DNA of 64,000 bases from Fodinibacter sp963800505 (GTDB lineage: Bacteria > Actinomycetota > Actinomycetes > Actinomycetales > Dermatophilaceae): contig CAWDBL010000014.1 in the NCBI GenBank assembly GCA_963800505.1, positions 1 through 64,000 on the forward strand, given 5' to 3'. Position numbers and translations under genes: made by a program. The notes under the pieces were generated by a model, which had not been told where the DNA came from, did no database searches, and saw only the letters and a list, made by a program, of their open reading frames with translations. Of the stretch, positions 1 to 8,720 are shown in pieces. Within the stretch, counting starts at the first letter, position 1, and each line of letters begins with the position of its first letter.

Positions 1-68
1 AGACCCGAGGCGGTCAGCACCGCGAGCAGGGCCAGGAGGGCGGCGGTACGGATGGGACCACTGCGCAC
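1..68 (-). CDS. N-terminus of a secreted or lipid-anchored protein, cut by the window edge
   Basis: Reading leftwards from a GTG at 68 gives a basic start (VRSGPIRT) followed by a hydrophobic, Ala/Leu-rich core (AALLALLAVLTASG) that looks like a signal peptide; the mature protein lies outside the window. Only about 22 residues are visible, so family and function cannot be given. The gene is divergent from the small membrane protein to its right. The start is uncertain because another GTG at 73 opens a different frame that is arginine-rich and looks like a shadow. Confidence 0.4.
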   Translation of the reverse strand, partial: MRSGPIRTAALLALLAVLTASG

Positions 69-176
69 CTCACGAGTGTCCCGCGCCGAGGGTCTGCTGT
101 CTGCAGGGATAACCCTCGTCCGAGTTGGGTGATGGCCCGCTTCCCGGTGGGCGGCACGTCGCGGAGCGTGGTGGGC

Positions 177-377
177 ATGAGCAGCCACCTCGCCCCGCGC
201 CGAATCCTCGTCGCCCAGCCGACCGACTGGGTCCTCCAGGCGGTGATCGCCCTGTTCGTCGTCATCGGCCTGCTCCTCCTGGCCGTCGTCGTCGCGGCCC
301 AGCTGCGCGACGGCCACGAGACGATCTGGGCACCGCGGCCGTTCGCGTCGTCGCCGGCTCCGCACGTCGTGGTGTGA
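177..377 (+). CDS. Small single-pass membrane protein, unknown function
   Basis: A 66-residue protein from ATG 177 with one clear transmembrane helix (LQAVIALFVVIGLLLLAVVV, about residues 20-40) between a short cytoplasmic head and a polar tail. In-frame starts also exist at 129 and 132, which would add 16 residues lacking membrane character; 177 is chosen because a GGAG lies upstream at a workable distance. The stop at 375-377 is 13 bp before the start of the DMT-family gene, so the two probably form an operon. I do not recognise the family. Confidence 0.5.
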   Translation: MSSHLAPRRILVAQPTDWVLQAVIALFVVIGLLLLAVVVAAQLRDGHETIWAPRPFASSPAPHVVV

Positions 378-390
378 GGGACGAGCTCAC

Positions 391-1449
391 GTGGCCGGCA
401 CGCGGGACCGTCGGGGGGTGGCGGCACTGGTCGCCGTCGCGCTGATCTGGGGCGGCGCCCTGTCCGCGAGCAGCGCCGCCCTGGAGGGCGTCGCCGCCGC
501 CCAGCAGGTGGCCCTGCGCTTCGCCGTCGCTGCCGTGACCCTTGCCGCCACACTGCCCGGGACACGCCGCAACGTCACTCGCTCGACGCTCATCCGCGGT
601 CTGGGTCTGGGGACCTTGCTGGCGGCGGGCTTCCTGCTCCAGACCTGTGCCCTGGAGACCACGCCGGTCGTCACCTCGGCGTTCCTGACCGGGACCGTCG
701 TCGTCTTCGCACCGGTCGTCGCCGTGCTCTGGGGCGGCGCCGGCCTGTCGGGCCACGCCGTCACCGGGGTGCTGCTCGCCACGACCGGCCTGGCGCTGAT
801 CACCCTGCGTGGCGTCGGTATCGGCGTCGGCGAGCTCATGACACTCGCGGCGGCACTGGCGTGGGCGGTCCACCTCGTGGCCCTGCAACGATGGGGCAGA
901 CCCGGTGAGACGCTCCCGCTCGCGCTCATCCAGGTCGCCTCCGTCGCCACCCTCGCCTGGGCCTTGGCCGCCCTCCAGGGCTGCGCCCTCTCGGTTCCCC
1001 GAAGCGCCGCGCACGCGGTGTTGGTGGCCGGGCTCGGCGCGGTCGGCACCGGCGCGGCCCTGGTGCTGCTGACCTGGGCCCAGGGTCGGGTCGACGCCAC
1101 CACCGCAGCGGTCGTCCTGACCCTGGAGCCGGTCTTCGGAGCAGCGTGCGCCTGGGCGGTCCTCGGCGAGACGCTCACACCCACCGTGGCACTGGGGGCG
1201 ACAGCCGTCGTGAGCGCGACGCTCCTCACCGTCTGCCCCCGGGGCAAGCCGTGGCACGCCGCTCGGCGACCGCCTCGACCATCCGCCCGAGCCTCCACCG
1301 GCTCGCACCCGGTCACGGACGATTCGGGCCACGTCTCGTCCGTCGCTCCTGCCCCTTGTCGGTGCAGTTCAGCGGGTGTCTCAGGTGGTGCCCCCGGTAG
1401 GATTCGAACCTACGCTCCCGCCTCCGGAGGGCGGTGCTCTATCCCCTGA
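391..1449 (+). CDS. EamA/DMT-superfamily transporter, C-terminus runs antisense into tRNA-Arg
   Basis: Drug/metabolite transporter family permease with two EamA repeats (about residues 8-140 and 150-290) and around ten predicted membrane helices; hallmark segments are ALIWGG near the start, the TPVVTSAFLTG helix in the first half and LEPVFGA in the second. These proteins usually export amino acids or small metabolites; the substrate is unknown here. A GAGGG precedes the GTG at 391. The family-like part ends near residue 290 (about nt 1260). After that the frame stays open through about 60 low-quality residues and only stops at 1447-1449, inside and antisense to tRNA-Arg, so the natural end is doubtful. 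Confidence 0.8.
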   Translation: MAGTRDRRGVAALVAVALIWGGALSASSAALEGVAAAQQVALRFAVAAVTLAATLPGTRRNVTRSTLIRGLGLGTLLAAGFLLQTCALETTPVVTSAFLTGTVVVFAPVVAVLWGGAGLSGHAVTGVLLATTGLALITLRGVGIGVGELMTLAAALAWAVHLVALQRWGRPGETLPLALIQVASVATLAWALAALQGCALSVPRSAAHAVLVAGLGAVGTGAALVLLTWAQGRVDATTAAVVLTLEPVFGAACAWAVLGETLTPTVALGATAVVSATLLTVCPRGKPWHAARRPPRPSARASTGSHPVTDDSGHVSSVAPAPCRCSSAGVSGGAPGRIRTYAPASGGRCSIP

Positions 1450-1460
1450 GCTACGGGGGC
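1386..1460 (-). tRNA. tRNA-Arg (anticodon CCG)
   Basis: On the minus strand the acceptor arms GCCCCCG (1460-1454) and CGGGGGC (1396-1390) pair perfectly, followed by discriminator A and an encoded CCA (1388-1386). The D arm (GCTC/GAGC), anticodon stem CCGCC/GGCGG with loop CTCCGGA (anticodon CCG) and T arm with GTTCGAATC are all present. It reads CGG arginine codons. It sits about 530 bp upstream of, and divergent from, argS, an association common in actinobacteria. Confidence 0.96.
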
Positions 1461-1548
1461 CTCAGGTCGGCCTTTGTGCTGGATTCTTGATCTGGCTTTA
1501 ACAGTGGTTTCCAGCGCTCCGTGAGGGTAGCAGCCTAGTCTGGCGTCC

Positions 1549-1977
1549 ATGCAATCCGGGACCGGCGCCAGCGGTCCGGCACCCCGAGTGCTCGTCTGCG
1601 ACGACATGGAGCCGATCCGTCGCCTTCTTCGCATCAACCTCGAGCTCGCAGGCTTCACCGTCGAGGAGGCCGCCGACGGCCACGAGGCGATGGCGCGCCT
1701 CATCGACCCGGAGCGTCCCGCCCCCGACGTCATCGTGCTCGACTCCGAGATGGCGCCCTACGACGGCTGGTGGGCCATCGCCGCCATCCGGTCGCACCAC
1801 CGCCTCGACCCGGTGCCGGTGCTGCTGGTCACCGGGTCGGTCGTCATGCACGACGCCCCCGAGGCGAGCGGTGCGGGGTTCGACGGGTTCATCTCCAAGC
1901 CGTTCGACCCCGACGAGCTCGTGGCCGCCGTCTCACGGCTCGCGGCCACGGGAAGGGCGCCGAAGCGCCGCCCCTAG
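1549..1977 (+). CDS. Single-domain response regulator (CheY-like receiver)
   Basis: A 142-residue stand-alone receiver domain without an output domain. The acidic pair is D18-D19, the phospho-acceptor is D65 (IVLDSEM), the switch residue T95 (LLVTGS) and the conserved lysine K117 (SKPFD); all canonical residues are present, so phosphorylation is expected. The sensor kinase is not in the window. A TAGTCT hexamer at 1536-1541 ends 7 nt before ATG 1549, which fits a leaderless mRNA. Single-domain regulators usually act through protein partners. Confidence 0.88.
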   Translation: MQSGTGASGPAPRVLVCDDMEPIRRLLRINLELAGFTVEEAADGHEAMARLIDPERPAPDVIVLDSEMAPYDGWWAIAAIRSHHRLDPVPVLLVTGSVVMHDAPEASGAGFDGFISKPFDPDELVAAVSRLAATGRAPKRRP

Positions 1978-1980
1978 AAT
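1975..1980 (+). promoter_or_regulatory. -10 element of leaderless argS promoter
   Basis: TAGAAT sits six bases upstream of the argS GTG at 1987, so the expected transcription start coincides with the start codon. No Shine-Dalgarno is visible. The element lies over the end of the response regulator gene, so argS can be transcribed independently of it. Inferred from spacing only. Confidence 0.6.
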
Positions 1981-1986
1981 TGCGCG

Positions 1987-3633
1987 GTGACCCCCGAACA
2001 GCTCTCGGCCGCGATCCGTGCCGCGCTCCTGTCCGCCGTCGACGCCGGTGACCTGAGCGTCACCGTCCCCGCGGAGGTCCGGGTCGAGCGTCCGCGCAAC
2101 CGCGACCACGGCGACTGGTCGACCAACGTGGCCCTCCAGCTCGCCAAGGGCGCCGGCATCCCGCCGCGCGACCTGGCTGTCGCGCTCGCGACCCACCTCG
2201 CCACGGTGCCCGGCGTCGCAGCAGTCGACGTCGCCGGCCCCGGGTTCCTCAACATCACCCTGGATGCCGCGAGCGCCGGCGAGCTGGCCCGCTCGATCGT
2301 CGAGGCGGGCGCCACCTACGGCCACAGCACCGCCGAGGCCGGGCGCGTGGTCAACCTCGAGTTCATCTCGGCCAACCCCACCGGCCCCATCCACATCGGC
2401 CACACCCGGTGGGCGGCCCTGGGCGACTCGATGCGCCGCCTGCTCACGGCAGCCGGCGCGACGGTCGCCGCCGAGTACTACATCAACGATGCGGGCGCGC
2501 AGATGGACAAGTTCGGCGCCTCGGTGCTGGCGCGGGCCGCCGGGCAGGAGCCGCCGGAGGACGGCTACCCGGGCGAGTACGTCGCCGACCGGGCGGCCGA
2601 GGTGCTGACGCAGCGCCCCGACCTGCTCGAGCTGCCGCACGACGAGGCCTTCGCCATCGCCCGCGACCTCGGCTACACCGCCCAGCTCGCCGCCATCCGG
2701 CACACCCTCGACGAGTTCGGGGTCTACTTCGACGTCTGGTTCTCCGAGCGCGCCCTGCACGAGGGGCACGCCGTGGAGCAGGCCGTCGCCCGGCTGCGCG
2801 AGCAGGGCCACGTGTTCGACGCCGAGGGCGCCGTGTGGCTGCGCACCACCGACTTCGGCGACGACAAGGACCGCGTCCTCATCCGCACCGACGGCAGCCC
2901 CACCTACTTCGCCGCGGATGCCGCGTACTACCTCAGCAAGAAGGACCGCGGCTTCGACGAGAAGGTCTACCTGCTCGGTGCCGACCACCACGGCTACATC
3001 AACCGGCTCAAGGCCATCGCGGCGTGCGCGGGTGACGACCCCGAGCACAACATCGAGGTCAAGATCGGCCAGCTCATCTCCATCGCCGGCCAGCGGATGG
3101 GCAAGCGGCTGGGCAACGCCATCTACCTCGACGAGCTGATCGAGTGGATCGGCAAGGATGCCGTGCGCTACTCGCTCGCGCGCTACCCCTCCGACAGCCC
3201 CCTCTCGCTCGACGGCGAGGAGCTGCGCAAGCAGACCAACGACAACCCGGTCTTCTACGTGCAGTACGCCCACGCCCGCACCGCCAACGTCGCCCGGCTC
3301 GCGGGTGAGGACGGCGTGCACCGCGCCGACGGCTTCGACGCCGGCCTGCTGACCGACCCCACCGAGGCCTCGCTGCTCGCCGTGCTCGGCGACTTCCCGC
3401 GGGTGGTCGCCCAGGCCGCGCACCTGCTCGAGCCGCACCGGGTCGCGCGCTACCTCGAGGAGCTCGCCGGCCGCTACCACAAGTGGTACGACACCTGCCG
3501 GGTGCGCCCGGTGAGCGTCGACGAGGAGGTCACCGACCTGCACCGGACGCGCCTGTGGCTCAACGACGCCACCCGCGTGGTGCTGGCCAACGGGCTCGAC
3601 CTGCTGGGCGTCAGCGCACCAGAGCGGATGTAG
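1987..3633 (+). CDS. argS: Arginyl-tRNA synthetase
   Basis: Class I aminoacyl-tRNA synthetase charging tRNA-Arg, 548 residues, the usual length. The N-terminal Add-1 type domain (residues 1-110) is followed by the HIGH-type signature (NPTGPIHIGHTRW, about residue 125) and the Rossmann catalytic core. The KMSKS position reads GQRMGKRLGN, the degenerate form common in ArgRS. The C-terminal DALR anticodon-binding domain ends the protein. GTG 1987 is preferred because it begins the conserved N-terminal domain and follows a leaderless-type promoter. lysA starts 13 bp downstream, so argS-lysA-hom-thrC-thrB is probably one transcription unit. Confidence 0.97.
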   Translation: MTPEQLSAAIRAALLSAVDAGDLSVTVPAEVRVERPRNRDHGDWSTNVALQLAKGAGIPPRDLAVALATHLATVPGVAAVDVAGPGFLNITLDAASAGELARSIVEAGATYGHSTAEAGRVVNLEFISANPTGPIHIGHTRWAALGDSMRRLLTAAGATVAAEYYINDAGAQMDKFGASVLARAAGQEPPEDGYPGEYVADRAAEVLTQRPDLLELPHDEAFAIARDLGYTAQLAAIRHTLDEFGVYFDVWFSERALHEGHAVEQAVARLREQGHVFDAEGAVWLRTTDFGDDKDRVLIRTDGSPTYFAADAAYYLSKKDRGFDEKVYLLGADHHGYINRLKAIAACAGDDPEHNIEVKIGQLISIAGQRMGKRLGNAIYLDELIEWIGKDAVRYSLARYPSDSPLSLDGEELRKQTNDNPVFYVQYAHARTANVARLAGEDGVHRADGFDAGLLTDPTEASLLAVLGDFPRVVAQAAHLLEPHRVARYLEELAGRYHKWYDTCRVRPVSVDEEVTDLHRTRLWLNDATRVVLANGLDLLGVSAPERM

Positions 3634-3646
3634 GGGAGCCTGACCG

Positions 3647-5086
3647 ATGCGTTCGCACGAGGCCGGTGTCCTCCACGCGGAGGGCTACGGCGGCCCCCCG
3701 CTCTACCTGCCGTTCCCGGCCGACGTCATGGAGCTGCTGCCGCAGCTCTGGCCGCGCACCGTCGGCCGCGATCACGAGGGCCGGTTGACCGTCGGCGGCG
3801 TCGACGTGCTCACCCTGGCCAGGGAGCACGGCACGGCCGCCTACGTGCTCGATGAAGACGACTTCCGTTCTCGCGCAAGCGAGTTCCGTGACGGCTTCGC
3901 GTCAGCCTTCGAGCCGCTGGCGGGAGCGGACGTGTACTACGCCGGGAAGGCGTTCCTCTGCACGGCCGTCGCGCGCTGGGTGGCCGACGAGGGCCTGCAC
4001 CTCGACGTGTGCACCGGCGGCGAGCTGGCCGTCGCACGCCGGGCGCGGTTCCCCCCGGAGCGGATCGGCTTCCACGGCAACAACAAGACCACGGCCGAGA
4101 TCCGCGACGCGCTGACCTACGGCGTCGGGCGCATCGTCGTCGACTCCTTCCACGAGATCGACCGGGTCGCCGCGGTGGCGGCCGAGCTGGGCGTCGTCGC
4201 GCCGGTGATGGTACGGGTGACGGTCGGGGTCGAGGCGCACACCCACGAGTTCATCGCGACCGGCCACGAGGACCAGAAGTTCGGCTTCAGCCTCGCCGGT
4301 GGCCAGGCGCTCGAGGCGGCCGCCCGCCTGCTCGCGCAGCCGGACCGGTTCGACCTGCGGGGCCTGCACAGCCACATCGGCAGCCAGATCTTCGACACCA
4401 GCGGCTTCGAGATGGCGGCCCGTCGCCTGGTCGGCCTGCACGCGCAGATCGCGAACGAGCACGGCCACCACTGCCCCGAGATCGACCTCGGCGGCGGGTT
4501 CGGCATCGCCTACACCTCCCAGCACACCCCGTTGTCGGTCGCGACGCTCGCGCAGGAGATGGCCGACATCGTCGGGCGCGAGCTCAAGGCGGTCGGCGAC
4601 GGCGACAACACCCGCGTCCCCCGGGTGTCCGTCGAGCCGGGGCGCGCGATCGTCGGCCCGAGCACCTTCACCCTCTACGAGGTGGGCACGGTCAAGGACG
4701 TCGAGGTGGGCGGTGGACACACCCGCACCTACGTCTCGGTCGACGGCGGGATGAGCGACAACGCGCGCCCCGCGCTCTACGAGGCCGACTACTCGTGCAC
4801 GCTGGCCAGCCGTCGCTCCGAGGCGCCGCCCCGGCTGTCCCGGGTCGTCGGGCGGCACTGCGAGAGCGGCGACATCGTCGTGCTCGACGAGTACCTGCCG
4901 GCCGACATCGTGCCCGGCGACCTCGTCGCCGTGCCGGGCACCGGCGCCTACTGCCGCAGCCTGTCCAGCCAGTACAACCACACCCCCCGCCCGCCGGTCG
5001 TCGCCGTTCGTGGAGGCCGCTCACGCGTGCTCGTGCGGCGTGAGACCATCGAGGACCTGCTCGCCCTCGACGTGGCGGACGCGTGA
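3647..5086 (+). CDS. lysA: Diaminopimelate decarboxylase
   Basis: PLP enzyme that decarboxylates meso-diaminopimelate to lysine, the last step of lysine synthesis. 479 residues, fold type III: the PLP lysine is in YYAGKAF (about residue 100), the phosphate-binding glycines in DLGGGFG, and the barrel motif HIGSQIF is present. The C-terminal domain has the conserved CESGD segment that supplies residues to the dimer active site. ATG 3647 follows GGGAG. The stop at 5084-5086 is just before hom. The arrangement with hom, thrC and thrB groups aspartate-family biosynthesis. Confidence 0.96.
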   Translation: MRSHEAGVLHAEGYGGPPLYLPFPADVMELLPQLWPRTVGRDHEGRLTVGGVDVLTLAREHGTAAYVLDEDDFRSRASEFRDGFASAFEPLAGADVYYAGKAFLCTAVARWVADEGLHLDVCTGGELAVARRARFPPERIGFHGNNKTTAEIRDALTYGVGRIVVDSFHEIDRVAAVAAELGVVAPVMVRVTVGVEAHTHEFIATGHEDQKFGFSLAGGQALEAAARLLAQPDRFDLRGLHSHIGSQIFDTSGFEMAARRLVGLHAQIANEHGHHCPEIDLGGGFGIAYTSQHTPLSVATLAQEMADIVGRELKAVGDGDNTRVPRVSVEPGRAIVGPSTFTLYEVGTVKDVEVGGGHTRTYVSVDGGMSDNARPALYEADYSCTLASRRSEAPPRLSRVVGRHCESGDIVVLDEYLPADIVPGDLVAVPGTGAYCRSLSSQYNHTPRPPVVAVRGGRSRVLVRRETIEDLLALDVADA

Positions 5087-5115
5087 GGACCCACAGCGAG
5101 GAGATGGACCCCACC

Positions 5116-6432
5116 ATGGCGCACGAACCCGGTGCCCCCCTGCGTGTCGCGCTGCTCGGCTGCGGCGTCGTGGGGTCCGCCGTCGCGACCCGGCTCGTCC
5201 AGAACGCCGACGACCTCGCCGCCCGGGTCGGCGCGAAGCTCGAGCTGGTCGGCATCGCCGTGCGCCGGCCGCAGCGGCCGCGCCCCGACGTGCCGGTCGA
5301 CCCCTCCCTCTTCACCGCCGACGCCGACGAGCTGGTGACCCGCGCCGACGTGGTCATCGAGGTGATCGGGGGCATCGAGCCGGCCCGCGGCCTCATCCTG
5401 CGCGCCATGGAGCACGGCGCATCGGTCGTCTCGGCCAACAAGGCACTGCTGGCCGAGGACGGGCCCACCCTCTACGCCGCCGCCGACCACTACGACGTCG
5501 ACCTCTACTACGAGGCCGCCGTCGCCGGCGCCATCCCGATCCTGCGCCCCATCCGCGAGTCTCTCGCCGGCGACGACGTGCGCCGCGTGCTCGGCATCGT
5601 CAACGGCACCACCAACTTCGTGCTCGACAAGATGGACACCACCGGCGCCGGCTTCGCCGAGACGGTCGAGCAGGCCCAGGCCCTGGGCTACGCCGAGGCC
5701 GACCCCACCGCCGACGTCGAGGGCTTCGACGCTGCGGCCAAGGCGGCCATCCTCGCCAGCCTGGCCTTCCACACCCGGGTCTCCTCGCTCGACGTGCACC
5801 GCGAGGGCATCACCGAGGTGACCGCCGGTGACATCCAGGCGGCCGCCGAGATGGACTGCGTGGTCAAGCTGCTCGCCATCTGCGAGCGGGTCGTCGGTGC
5901 CGACGGCGCCTCCGCGGTGAGCGTGCGCGTGCACCCGGCGATGATCCCGCGCAGCCACCCGCTGGCCAGTGTCCGCGAGGCGTTCAACGCCGTGTTCGTC
6001 GAGGCGGCGGCCGCCGGTGAGCTGATGTTCTACGGGCGCGGAGCGGGTGGCGACCCCACGGCATCCGCCGTGCTCGGTGACGTCGTCGCGGTGGCGCGGC
6101 ACAAGGTGGCCGGTGGCCGTGGGCCGGGGGAGTCGGCCTACGCCGACCTGCCCGTCGTCGACATGGGCTCGTCCCTCACGAGGTACCACATCAGCCTCGA
6201 CGTGGCCGACCGCCCGGGCGTGCTCGCCCAGGTCGCGGCCGTGTTCGCCGAGCACGACGTCTCGATCGAGACGGTGCGCCAGCAGGCCGCCCCGGGCGAC
6301 GGGGAGCGCGCCAAGCTCATCGTGGTCACGCACCGCGCCACGGATGCCGCGCTCGCCGCGACCGTCGACGCCCTCGGCGACCTCGGGGCCGTGCAGGACG
6401 TCGCCTCCGTGATGCGCGTGGAAGGAGCCTGA
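5116..6432 (+). CDS. hom: Homoserine dehydrogenase
   Basis: NAD(P)H-dependent reduction of aspartate semialdehyde to homoserine, the branch point towards threonine and methionine. 438 residues: N-terminal Rossmann domain with GCGVVGSAV, the central catalytic domain with NGTTNF and the ADPTADVEGFDAAAK segment carrying the conserved acidic and lysine residues, and a C-terminal ACT domain (about residues 355-438, starting YHISLDVADRPGVLAQ) expected to mediate threonine feedback inhibition. Starts at 5083 (GTG, overlapping lysA) and 5104 (ATG) are also in frame; ATG 5116 is preferred because GAGGAG at 5098-5103 lies too close to 5104. Confidence 0.95.
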   Translation: MAHEPGAPLRVALLGCGVVGSAVATRLVQNADDLAARVGAKLELVGIAVRRPQRPRPDVPVDPSLFTADADELVTRADVVIEVIGGIEPARGLILRAMEHGASVVSANKALLAEDGPTLYAAADHYDVDLYYEAAVAGAIPILRPIRESLAGDDVRRVLGIVNGTTNFVLDKMDTTGAGFAETVEQAQALGYAEADPTADVEGFDAAAKAAILASLAFHTRVSSLDVHREGITEVTAGDIQAAAEMDCVVKLLAICERVVGADGASAVSVRVHPAMIPRSHPLASVREAFNAVFVEAAAAGELMFYGRGAGGDPTASAVLGDVVAVARHKVAGGRGPGESAYADLPVVDMGSSLTRYHISLDVADRPGVLAQVAAVFAEHDVSIETVRQQAAPGDGERAKLIVVTHRATDAALAATVDALGDLGAVQDVASVMRVEGA

Positions 6433-6435
6433 GCC

Positions 6436-7539
<1,104 letters not shown>

Positions 7540-7540
7540 C

Positions 7541-8488
7541 GTGAGCGGGGAGCGGCTGCGGGTCGGGGTCGACGTCGAGGTCCGCGTCCCCGCGAGCAGT
7601 GCCAACCTCGGCCCGGGGTTCGACTCGGTCGGCTGCGCCCTCGGCGTCTGGGACCGCTGCCGTGCCAGCGTCACCGACCAGCCCGGGCTGGTCGTCACCG
7701 TCAGTGGTGAGGGTGAGGGCGCCGTGCCGCTCGACGCCACCCACCTCGTGCACCGTGCGATGCAGGTGGCCTGGGCCGAGCTGGGGGTCGAGCCCCCTGA
7801 GGGGCTGGCGCTGGAGTGCGTCAACGCCGTGCCGCACGGCCGGGGGATGGGGTCGTCGGCGACGGCGATCGTGACCGGCATTGTGGCGGCGCAGGCGCTG
7901 CACGACGTCTCGCGCGGGCTGGCCGGCGACCCGGTCGACCTCGCCTTCGCCAACAGCCTGGCGTCCCGGCTCGAGGGCCACCCCGACAACGCGTCGGCGA
8001 GCGTCTACGGCGGCGCCACCCTGTCGTGGACCGACGACCTCGGGGAAGGCACCACCACCGTGCACCTGCCCGTGCACCCCGACGTCGAGCCGGTCGTCTT
8101 CGCGCCCGACGTGCAGCTGTCGACCGCCAAGGCCCGCTCGGTGCTGCCGCAGCAGGTGCGACTGGCCGACGCGGCCGCCAACTCGGCCCGCGCCGCGCTG
8201 CTCACCCACGCGCTCGGCACCGCCCCCGAGCACCTGTGGGCGGCTACCCGCGAATGGCTGCACCAGGAGGCCCGGCGCCCCTCGTACGCCGACTCCATGG
8301 CGCTGGTCGATGCCCTGCGCCGGGCCGGCCACGCCGCCGTCATCTCCGGCGCGGGGCCTTCCGTGCTCGTGCTCGCCCACCGCGACCGGGCCACCGAGGT
8401 GCGCGCCTTCGGTGGCGACGCCTGGCGGGTGCTGACCCCCGGCATCCCGCCGCACGGCGCGCGGGTCGAGGTGCTCTCGCGCGGCTGA
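7541..8488 (+). CDS. thrB: Homoserine kinase
   Basis: GHMP-family kinase that phosphorylates homoserine for ThrC. 315 residues. Motif 1 (PASSANLGPGFDSVGCAL) is near the N-terminus, the ATP-binding loop PHGRGMGSSATA lies around residues 100-112, and the C-terminal motif ISGAGPSVLVL is intact. GTG 7541 starts 1 bp after the thrC stop. This completes hom-thrC-thrB; a 232-bp leader then separates it from rho. Confidence 0.95.
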   Translation: MSGERLRVGVDVEVRVPASSANLGPGFDSVGCALGVWDRCRASVTDQPGLVVTVSGEGEGAVPLDATHLVHRAMQVAWAELGVEPPEGLALECVNAVPHGRGMGSSATAIVTGIVAAQALHDVSRGLAGDPVDLAFANSLASRLEGHPDNASASVYGGATLSWTDDLGEGTTTVHLPVHPDVEPVVFAPDVQLSTAKARSVLPQQVRLADAAANSARAALLTHALGTAPEHLWAATREWLHQEARRPSYADSMALVDALRRAGHAAVISGAGPSVLVLAHRDRATEVRAFGGDAWRVLTPGIPPHGARVEVLSRG

Positions 8489-8720
8489 CCGGGCCCGCTG
8501 CGACGCCCTCGACACCGAGGCCGGCGGTCGTGCGTCACGTCCAGCACGCGGTGCTACTGTGTGCCTCGCGACCGCAGTCGATGCCGGGTGTTCCCCGATG
8601 CCTGCCGCGCTCGCCCTCCACGACCAGGGCCGCCGTCCAGCCATGCGCTGCGCGTCCGGCGTGGGCTCCCACATGATCGGCCACTTCGAGGCCATCCACG
8701 AGCGAGGGGAAGGATCCTTC

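Noticed and set aside
1410..1733. Minus-strand frame ending APVAQGIEHRPPEAGA
   Set aside because: This peptide is a translation of the tRNA-Arg gene and its flank, a known artefact.
8559..8720. Extension of rho to a GTG at 8559
   Set aside because: That GTG lies within the TACTGT -10 element, and GTG 8721 has a strong ribosome-binding site and starts the conserved Rho N-terminus.
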